From the NCBI RefSeq assembly GCF_000208865.1, contig NC_018396.1, positions 3,777,101-3,841,100 of the forward strand: a stretch of DNA of 64,000 nt. Direction: 5' to 3'. Both the position numbers and the translations under genes were made by a program. Below, in pieces: positions 54,701 to 64,000 of this stretch; position 1 is the stretch's first letter, and each line of letters begins with the position of its first letter. The stretch is from Neospora caninum Liverpool (taxonomy: Eukaryota; Apicomplexa; Conoidasida; Eucoccidiorida; Sarcocystidae). Under the pieces are notes generated by a model. The model did no database searches. It was given only the letters and a program-made list of their open reading frames with translations, and was not told the DNA's origin.

Positions 54701-57700
54701 ATTCAAGCGGTTAGCCGTCTGCTTGACAAAAGTCTCAACAGTAATTTCGGCAAGACTTGCCCACCTCCGCGGTTCCACTGGAGGTCTTCAGAGCGTGACT
54801 TGTGTACCGTTGTGACTAGATTGGCGTGGGAAAATGGCTGGCTGCGGCCGTGACACGAAACCCCTTAACCATATTTTAATAGAAAAGAATTTGCCACAAA
54901 TGGAACAGTTACGCTTCTCTTCAGTTGTGTGCGTGGAACACCTCCCTTCGCACGTGAGAAAGAACTACGCAAGTAACTTCCAACTTTGCCGCACTCAAAA
55001 AAGGAATTACTACGGTTCCAGCAGTTCTTCTGTCTCCCTACGCCACACACGAAGTTCTTGCCATCAGCGGCAGGAGATGAAATGTGACAACAGAAGAGCG
55101 TTTTGCGGCGACGCAGTAGGGGCGACATTTTTTGTCAGCGCCAGCGTTCCGTGCGTAGTTATGCACAGTTGCCAAGAGGACAGCAGCGATTGAATACGCA
55201 CAATCGTGCAGGTGCCTCTTGTGAAGTGAAAGCAGGCTACTCATGTGTTTTCTGTTGTGGTGCGCTTACTCGTAATTACTCCGGTTTGCGAAGGAGACAC
55301 CTCATGGGCAAGGGGGAATAGGAAACGGAGAGGAAACCGGAGTTGACACGGGAAGCACAGAAAACCAGAGACGCCACCCGTCTCGCAGTGGACCGGCTCC
55401 GCCAGTCACCTGTCGGCTCTTTCCCGAGACAGCGTACTAGAACGATTTTGAAATCGCTCGGCGAACAGTGCAGATTCTACCGATGATCGTAGGCGGCCGA
55501 CAGTGTAGCACAGCAACACCAAGTCGCGACACACACGTTCGCCCGCTTTGTTCCCGCTGTCGAAGAACGCAAGTGCACTCACCTACCTCGTTTCTCCTGA
55601 ATCGTGGACCCCGCTCTGGTCGTCCTACACGCAGGTCCGGTGCCGGTTACAAACCCGGTACCGGCCATACCATTTTTTTGTGTGCAGTGTGTGGGAGCCC
55701 CCTTGATCGTAGTGGGCGGAAGGCTTGGGTCCGTCTCACTTGCTCACGGAAGAGTCAGAGACGAGGGAGGATCCCCCGGCGCTGTAGACGGCCGATTACC
55801 AGCTGGATGCGGCTGCGTGGTGACTCGCGGCAGTTGAGGGAGGGGCGTTGTGGCGCTGAGAACGTAAGATGAAGCCGACTTGCGGCGGAACGTAATAAAA
55901 GGGAAAGGGGTTGTTGGGTCGCTTCAGGTGTTTCCCATGGCTGTTTCACAATTTATTCGCTTTTCCCCCTACTGTTGCCCCCATGGGCGAATATTTCTCC
56001 AGGTTGTTCGAGTTTGGAAGCCGCCCCTCATTTATATGCGATTGATTGCATTTGCTTTCCGTCCCGTCGCAACGGGTCGCCGACTGAGGAAATATGGATC
56101 TTCGGAGTTTATTTCGACCGTATCTTCCTTCTCCAGGAGACAGGAGAAGGAGTGCCTGTATCCCCAAACCTCTTCTATGGGAGAAGCGTGTAGATCGCTC
56201 GGACGTGCGCCGACAACCTGCATTCGTGTTATGTTCTACAGTGTTGCTTGCGTCCAAGGAACGTTTTTGTTCGCTTCTAGATAGCCAAGGGAGGTATAAG
56301 CGGTAAAGGTTGTGGCGCCTGCGTCACCAGAAGTCGAGAGAGAAACAAACGCGTTGTTCTTGTGCGCGGGCAAAGCCTCGTGTGAGTTCATTCAGCTGAG
56401 TATCAAGCGTATTTGCCGTAGAGGCAAATAACAATTCATGAAGCTTACCCGCCTTCCCATTCCATGAGCACGGCCCTCCCATATTTTTCGTACGCCTTAT
56501 ACGAGTGGAAAACACAGAGAAAAGAATTTCTTGAATCGAGAGGTCTGTCTTACGTACGTAGCTGCTGTTGTAGATCTGAAAGAGCCTCGCAAGGGCCTTT
56601 TCCTTTTCGTCTTTTCATGTGGCCGAGAGACAAGAAGAAAAAGAGCGAAACGAAGAATGAATTAGAATCCGTTTCTCTCTGTGGTAGTCCCTCTTCCCCC
56701 TTCGCATAATTTCCGTCATGGTCAAACATTTGACGGGGGGCTGTAGAGGCATAGAAAACTTGCTTTACGAGGTGGGAACTAATTGCTCTAAGCGCTTTTC
56801 GAGGTGATGTAGAAGTGGGGAGTCGTGCAGTTTCCGGTGTATTGGTTTACGTGGTATATCGAAATCTAGCGCGCAACTACTCATGTATGCCCACACCGGT
56901 TGTGCGTACGAGAAAAAACGGTGATTGCGACTGTGTAACGGACAGAAAGGAAGGAACTTGTGTCGACGTCCGCCCTCTGACTCTTTTTACTTAAGGACGA
57001 GGTCATGGTGCTCTGTACTGTGCGTAACCTCAGGCTTGGAATTAATGCCCGGTGTCGAGGGAAAAGGTGATATGTCGACAGGACAAGTGCTTTGTTTGGC
57101 CTTCGCCTGAGCTTGTTGTCCGCCACCACCAGGAAGGCTTCTGCCGACAGCGGTGGCCGTTCCTCTTTTTGTGCTCTTCCATGTGTGACACCAGCTTCAC
57201 GTCCTCTATAGTCGAGAATGTTTATTCCGATTGTTTTGTGTTTCGATGCGGCGAGAGAGTAACTGTTGTCTTCAAGAGATGATGAGACCTTCATCGAGTG
57301 TCTCCTGTCGCCCCATCATGAACCATTCTTTAATGTTGCGCGCGGCTGGTGTTCTTTTACACATCCTCATTCAGGGGATCAAGGTGAAACCGTGGGATAT
57401 CCGATAAACTCGGGGGGGATATCCGGTCCCTGTTCCTTCATTTTGACGGATAATTGTCGCTGCGTCTATTTGTCTCATCTTTTCCCGGTTTTCTCCGATC
57501 ACGCTGTTGATTTGGCGGCAACAAGAAGCCGATCAGGTCTTTTCCCGACCTACAACAACAGCCGCTAGCCTGACTGAGGCGACTCCCTTGTCTGTACATA
57601 GCCGCCGAAGAGCAGAAGACGTGGCAGCGTTCTGTATGTCTGGACGGCGTAGTCCTCTGTTTGATTGGTTCGCTACGAAGAGCCAATTTAAAAGACATTG

Positions 57701-58315
57701 CTTTGTAGCCGTCTGCGTGGAAAAACCTCTCCTGCACATCAGTCTTCACCCGACCATCTGGTCGACGGGCAGTTCATACTCTCTTGCTTCCAGCGCCGAC
57801 GCTAACAGAAGAGGCGAATTATCTCCCGATGCTGACCTTTGTACTATACTTTCGAGTTTTCTGGGTTGACCTTGTCGTCTTCAGATCATCCTTCTGATAA
57901 ATGGGGAAGGCTGCAGTGTGCTCCCGAGACGGACATCCGAGTCCGACAAAGATACCAGACACGTCTGCGGACAACGATGCAAATTTTGTGCGTATTGTCG
58001 TTGCATGAGTTCGAACCTGGGGAACAGCTTGATCAGGGGTTATCGAGGGAGAGAAAGCCAACGTCACCTGGAAACTTCCCTTCTACATTTCGGGGAAATT
58101 CTCGCACATCAACTTCCTTTCTTTTCGACCAAAGACGTTCCAGCGAGGTAATCGAATGCCCGCTGTGGTTCAGGGTCGCGTCGCCAGGAGGGAGTGGCGG
58201 TCCGGCGGTATGTGGAAGCTGGCCGTCTGACAACAGTACAGAACCGCGCTCATTGTTGCTGTACTCTCTCTCCAGTAACCATCTTGTTTCCTCTGGTAGC
58301 GTTGTTCCCCTAAAA
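51741..58315. other. Intergenic between divergent genes
   Basis: 51741-53100 is purine-rich on plus, pyrimidine-rich on minus, and is probably the leader/promoter of the Lys-rich gene. 53300-57800 is lower GC with no convincing exon. From 57839 to 58315 the frame of the next gene stays open upstream of its likely ATG, and a CTCTCTCTCCAG at about 58274 could be the acceptor of a 5' UTR intron. Confidence 0.45.
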
Positions 58316-61300
58316 ATGCAACCTGCGAGGAAGACTTCCGGGAAAGAACACCGCGACGGCGAACGCCTCGAGCCGATTTCAGAACGAGAGAACGACTGTG
58401 GGGAGTGTTTTTCGTCTAGTGAAGACGGTACGATTACTGCCGCAGATTTTGCAGTTGAAACACCATCTGACTGTAACCCTCCCTCTGGAATCCTCAGTGA
58501 ATCCGTGTGTCTCGGTGGAGTAGTTTTACCTCCCTCTCCTCTCGTGTACCCAACCGTGTCTCGGCCTATTCAAGCGGTAGGAGGGGGGGCATCGTCTGAG
58601 GTCCTAACGAGCCAAAGATTCATGTGGGCGTATGCGGCGTCGCCAGTTCACGAGGGCGTCGGTCGCAGTGCATCGTTGATCCAAGAGAAGGGGAACAAGA
58701 TGGTCATTGCGTCTCCGTCGTCTGCACTGGATCATGGGGACGAGTCTTGCAAGGGCGCGAAAAGGCAGCAGGAGGACGAGGGAAGATCCGCCACCCTGGC
58801 GTGTCAGACTACTAGCCTTCTCAGTGAGGGTTTGCATGTAAGCGAAGCCTTCTCGTCTCCCCTTGAATCAGGATCCATCGGGTACACATTGTTTAGTGAG
58901 CAAGGCGCAGAAGGCTTGCCTGCTTCACCGGCGTGCTGTTCTGTGAACGCTCAACGCGTGTCAGCTCTCTCAGAGTCTGATGTTTCTTCTTGTTGGACTT
59001 CTGCATGCAATCGGCTGGTGCAAAAGCGGAATCCGGCGGCAGGCTCGATGGATGTTGAAAGCGACGGTGATCAGGAGGTTTCAATGGAGGAGAAGCATGA
59101 CCACACCGTTCTGTCCAGTCACTTTCATTACACGTGCATGACGAAGTTGGAGGAGATGTCCTCGTGCAGGAGACAGGTGTGGAGTTCGGCGCGTCCAATT
59201 GATCACCGTTCAGCTTCACCGCTCATGCCTATTGAGTTCTACTCTTCCACCGTGTCCATTCCTACAAACGATGTCGCCCGTATCGAAGAGGGGGAAGATA
59301 ACGACCAAACAAACCGAGATCAATATCACACAAGGCCGACACCCAAAGATGCAGACGGCGGCAAAAGACTTTCCTGGGGAAGCGACCGCACTGTCGGCTG
59401 GAGAGCTCCCGCTCTAAACCGTAACAGCGGCGAAGATAGAATAAGGAAGAGAAGGGGGGAAAACGAAGGGGGAGGAGAACGATTCCTTTTTTCTTGTCAA
59501 TCAGGAGAACGGGGAAAGGTCGCCGAACATGACATCGAAAGATGCGGAAGCGAACAAATAGAGCGATATTGTTGGCATGAAGACCGAGGCAACTTGGGCG
59601 GAGTGACGGCAACCTATTCTAGTCGAGAGAGCCATCTCGAAGTCGGTGAAAGAGGAGACCTCTGTGGGCGATTTTTGAAGGATGACGTCGAACCTGCGCG
59701 AGAAAGCGTGAGAAAAGAGGACCTCACAGCAGAGTGCGTCGTAATACGAGGCGAAACAAAGGGAGTTCCCCCCTCGTCTATCTGTTCGTACAGCGAAGAA
59801 GGTGGCAATCTCCCGGATCGCCGGATTTTTTCCTCCTCACCGTCGCTCACAGCAGCAATGCCCGGCCAGGAGCCGCATCAGGGATCGCCTATGACTGTTT
59901 CTCTGCATCCATTATTCGAAGGGGGAACGGAAGAAGAGGGAGTTGCCGCGTTGAGTGTTACTGCATCAGCGGTCCGCGCCAGGAACGGAAACGTGTTGGG
60001 GAGGGAAGGCGGAAGTCACAAGGACGACGATTTGCCGCGCGACCAGGAGGTACCCGGGAAGGCGACGCCGTTCATGGGACACACGCCCGGACGCCGGTCG
60101 CTATCTGTGTCTAATTCTCTTCAAATGAACAAGGAGGAAGAAGAGACGCCTGAGCTCAGATGTAAGGAGGCTCACTCTTCTCGCTGTCATGTTCTTCTTC
60201 CGATTCCATCTCAAAGTACGCTGCACACAGCTGCTCAATACCCTCTCACGACAAACCACGGAAACCTGATGGAGGTGTCATACTGTCATTACAGACCTCC
60301 TTTCGCCAGCACCATATTTGGTACCCTTGCTACGTGCACGATGGCTCGTTTTGTTTCACATAGAGAACGTGAATACTCTCACGCTGCAAGGAATGTTCCG
60401 CCTTCACCGCTCGACTCTCACACTGCTCTGGTACTTCGTCTTCGTCTGCGGTTGTTTCAGGTTCTTTCGGCGTGCCTTCCTCAACATTGCAACTGGAGAC
60501 GCCGAACACGAACGAATATGCGGGGACGGAGAAAACGGCAGACAGAGCGATATCGGATTCATTGGGTGCTTCAGACGAAACGCCGACGCCAAAGGCAGGC
60601 GGGCAGTGCTGTGCTCGCCCCTCGCTCTGCTCTGTCTCTCCGGCGGCAGCGAGAAGTGCTGACTACGAGGAGAGGAACGAGCCAGAAGAGCGGACGGACG
60701 AGGGGTCGAGGGAAGACTCTTGCTCCAAGGAAGAAACGTTTCCTTCAGTGATGAGAGATCGCGACGGAAACATAACTCTGAGTTCCTCTGGTGGATTAGA
60801 ATACTCCAGGACGGATGAGCGTGGGCTTGTGACAGTCATTGAGTCACTTCCTTCGCACCAATATCGTCCTCCGACGCCACCGCAACGACCGAAAGGCAGT
60901 ACGTCGTGTTCGCGTTCTTTAGATTTGGGGTCTTCGTCTTGTCTTCTCGGTCGTCACCATGAGTCTCCATCATCCCCTGCCGCTCCAGAAAGGCGTCTTC
61001 TTCTTCTGCCGGGCATCCGCCCCCGCACAGAACGCGGTTCACTTTGGGGCATGGGCACGAATACGACGCCACCTGCTTACCCATTTGGCAGCCCACTTTC
61101 ATCCATGTTGAGCGAAGACGACACGTCGTCTGGAATAATCTCAGTCGTAGAAAGCCTTGCCACAGGGGAGGGGGGAGCTCCGGGATGGAGATCTACGCTG
61201 CACCTGCGAAACTGTGTGCAGAAAAGCGAGGAGGAGGAAGAAAGCGATGTGTCAGAGGAATGTACAGAGGACGAGGAACTCCACCCTCGCATACCCAGTG

Positions 61301-61920
61301 TGGGAGACTTGCAAGATGCGCTGCAAAATGACGAAAGTTTCATTAGAAGTGGACACAAAAGAAGGACGCCGTTCCCTTCGTGTTCTTCCTCATCTGTGTC
61401 TCTGAGGAAATCGAGTCAGAAGCACGCAGGGAGAAACGGATGCTTCTACGGACGACATACTAGCGATGAATGCCACATGTCGAATAGTCTTCTTCGGGAA
61501 AGCAGGCCCTCGTCCGCACGGTCGTCATCCCAAAGAGAAAGAAGCAGGAGTGGAAGCGTGACGCGGCGCAGACGCAGACGCCTGCTGGGCTCTCACCACG
61601 ATAGGCGCAGCAGTTCGTCGGCGTTGTCGGTAGCAAAACCAAGTGAGAAGAAAGCCAGGGAGCGTGCCGTGAAGTTCAGCACGACTCTCTGCCAAGTCTA
61701 CGTGTACGAAGCCTCCCCGTGCACTGCCGCGAGCGCTGACCGTACCACAGATGGGGGTACAAACAGAAGGCTCGCCGAAGAGCAAGCTCAAGACGTGAAC
61801 GGGGCAGAAGGAAAAGAAAGTGGCCAAGATGAGAAGCACTTGAGCCTTGGGTCACAGTGCAGCACAGGAGGGGGCGAACCAGCTAGTAGGGAAAGAGGAC
61901 ACAACGAGAGAGCGCAGTGA
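58316..61920 (+). CDS. Unrecognised large, probably disordered protein with C-terminal RVxF-like motif
   Basis: Two exons, 58316-60161 and 60461-61920, 1101 residues, joined in phase 1 by a GTAAGG donor and a GGTTGTTTCAG acceptor. I do not recognise the family. The ATG at 58316 is in CTAAAAATGC context; the frame is open upstream to 57839, so a longer N-terminus is possible. Composition is Ser/Glu/Gly/Pro-rich with no evident folded domain until the C-terminus. The second exon carries repeated short hydrophobic pieces such as GLVTVIESLPS and GIISVVESLATGEG, an acidic run (KSEEEEESDVSEECTEDEE), an Arg/Ser-rich stretch with six consecutive Arg, and then RAVKFSTTLCQVYVYEASP (RAVKF at about residues 1017-1021). 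That last segment fits the PP1 docking consensus [RK]x(0-1)[VI]x[FW] followed by a beta-strand, as in PP1 regulatory subunits. A scaffold or phosphatase-targeting role is inference only. Confidence 0.68.
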
Positions 61921-64000
61921 TGAAGAAGTTAGTTCGTGTCTCGTGTCGCACACATTCCTGCCACGGGATTTTGAAACAAGTTTCTCTGTCGTATTACTGG
62001 TATTAACGAATAATATGGACGGCTGGGAACCGTTTGCGTGTGGGCGGTTGCAGTCGCCACCACGATAGTAGTAAATGCACCGGGAACGCGGGTGGTGTAA
62101 TCAGGCGACTTCCTGGCATAGTGTGCCATAGAATGGAGGATCGATGAACCCAGACGCGCTCATGTTGCTCGGAAGGTGGCTGTGAGGGCACAGTTTAATT
62201 GTTTCGTGCTCAGCTAGTTAAAGTTTCCTTGAAGGCAGCGCGACAGTCTTTTGGCCATGATCGCCATCATTGCCGTCGGACAGACTTGCGGCAGTGCACA
62301 AAACATGGGACAGATGCGGTACGCGCGTCTGTCAGGCGGGGTAGCGTGTTCACCTTCATTCGTGGTCCGCTTCATAGCCCGTCACAATCTAGATTCGGAG
62401 AGACTCAACAACGAATGCATGCTGAAGGAAAAATCAGTAAACGCCTTACCGATGAAGGGCGAACCACAGCGCTCAGATGTCGGACCATCGGCAATAAGGC
62501 GACAGGATGAGGATTCATGCTGCCCATTTTATGTCTTCCTTGGTTACATAGAAAGTTGAAACGTGTCATTGAACTTCGAAACACATAGAGGAAGGGCGCC
62601 CTCTGCCCTAGCCTCACCGCCGTCGTGTGTGCTTGTATGTCTCTTGTGTGTTGTGAAGCACGAAGCAAACTAGTGGATTTGGGCGGTAACCGTGTAAACA
62701 CGTTATTTTGTTCCATGTTCACGAACCGTACTCGAGCTGATAGAGAGTATGTTCTATCATTATCAGCGGATTTCAGACCCCCTCGGTTTTGAAGGCTTAC
62801 TTACATGATCTTGCCTGTGAGCTGGTGCTCTCTCCTGCCTCGTGCCTTGTCTTGCTCTGCCGGCTCGGGGGTGACAAAAGCAAGGGAAACATACCATTTT
62901 CAACATTATCTGTTTGCGGATTGCTTGTTCCTAATTATGTGGGCGGGGAAACTCGATTGCTGTCAGCGTGCGCATTTAGAATGTTTCTCTCGCGGACACG
63001 ACCAGGAGCGAGAGCATACCGATAAGCTGGAATGGACCGGGCTGGGAGGTGTTACCTGTGGTGTTGCTTCGAGCAGCTCGTTGATTTTTGCGGGGGCCGT
63101 CTGTTTCTAGGTTGGATACCTTGGCCGATTACCTTCCTGGGATCAACCTCTTCTTCGGCCCTTGTTCGCTTGTGAAAACATTTTCGTGGCAGAGCTCGCG
63201 TCGCAAAGCTGACACACGGAGGGACGTGGCGAAGAACCGGAATGACAATGCAGCTTTTCGGGATTTTCCGCTTTCACGTGGTCTGTACAGCCGCAGGCAC
63301 GGGTTCCGTAGAACTCGTTTGGGATTTCAACGAAACACACATTTTCGTTCCTTCAAAGCGACTTTAAGAAAATTTCAAGAGGAAACGTGTATTTGTGCGA
63401 TACCACCGTGGAGTGGCTACGGTATTTTTTAGTGTTGGCTCGTGAATGTGACTTGCTATATCTGGTAATCTCGGTCCCTTCTGTACGAGTTTGAAGGGAA
63501 ACTTAGGCAGCGCAGTGAGTTTCTATGGAGCATAATACCGAGAGCCGTGGTTCATTGCATTACAATTAGAAAGGCGTTGGGGCAATAAATTGCAACAAAT
63601 ATGTGTAGATGTTCAACACGGAGGACTAATACCCGTGTCCTGTGTGCCAACATGCGCTTCATACCAGATACCTTCGTTTACTCTCCTTCATTCCAGAGCG
63701 CTTTGCGCTTTCCAGGAGGAAGCCGAATACACCAGAATCGCGGAAAGGAGTTTCCCAGCCGGCCCCGCTCTGAATTGTGCATAGACGTCGCCATAGTGCA
63801 TGGCACTTTATGATTGTATTAACGAATATCGTTTGCAGATGTCAAACAAGGGAGGGTTGGGATCGGGGTTCTCTAAAATATGATGCATCAGGAGCACGTA
63901 GAGTTGGAAGGGGCTCTAGCCCTCCTACCCGCGAGAAAATCTATAACTGTTTCCGCATCTGAGCTGGTCGTGAATTTGTGTCTCCGCGCAACCAACCACT
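61921..64000. other. Intergenic to right edge
   Basis: No frame here is supported by motifs or splice sites. Low-GC, mixed sequence. It includes the 3' flank of the RVxF-motif gene. Confidence 0.5.

Noticed and set aside
58008..58030. tRNA T-arm-like GTTCGAAC sequence
   Set aside because: No acceptor stem, D-arm or anticodon arm could be found around it.

Overview
The window looks like nuclear DNA of a tissue-cyst-forming coccidian apicomplexan, i.e. Toxoplasma gondii or a close relative (Neospora, Hammondia). The evidence is: intron-rich genes with GT-AG introns of about 150-1100 bases, GC-rich exons encoding Arg/Glu/Ser-rich insertions inside conserved eukaryotic domains, long pyrimidine-rich 5' flanks, many TGCATGC motifs and TA microsatellites. 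There are no bacterial-style operons or Shine-Dalgarno sites. The species call is inference from style, not from a search.

Layout, left to right. 1-1848 (-): N-terminal exons of a COG4-like Golgi tethering subunit, cut by the window edge. 2966-4250 (-): an unresolved small gene candidate. 5785-13837 (+): a seven-exon PRMT-type arginine methyltransferase with a huge charged N-terminal extension. 13838-17234: intergenic. 17235-18783 (-): a two-exon homologue of the axonemal dynein attachment factor CCDC103/DNAAF19. 18784-22911: intergenic. 22912-31038 (+): a fourteen-exon patatin-like (SDP1/Tgl-type) lipase with an N-terminal membrane segment. 31641-33516: a 38-bp minisatellite of at least 47 copies holding a 100-N assembly gap. 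33993-39127 (-): a JMJD5/KDM8-type JmjC oxygenase. 39128-41657: divergent promoter region with an 18-bp satellite. 41658-47769 (+): a UBA4/MOCS3-type E1-like enzyme plus rhodanese domain. 49665-51740 (-): an unrecognised single-exon Lys-rich protein with a possible C2-like domain. 58316-61920 (+): an unrecognised, probably disordered large protein with a C-terminal RVxF-like PP1 docking motif. The remainder appears intergenic.

The genes do not form one pathway; they are an ordinary eukaryotic housekeeping mix with alternating strands (Golgi trafficking, arginine methylation, flagellar dynein assembly, lipid hydrolysis, 2-oxoglutarate oxygenase, tRNA thiolation/urmylation). Exon models were built by hand from conserved family motifs, splice dinucleotides and phase agreement. 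In two conserved genes (PRMT-like exon 4, JMJD5 exon 4) the frames on either side of one short stretch only agree if one base is missing from this assembly. The most notable items are the CCDC103 homologue, the divergent PRMT with intact double-E loop, the PP1-docking candidate, and the minisatellite that is open in all three reverse frames.
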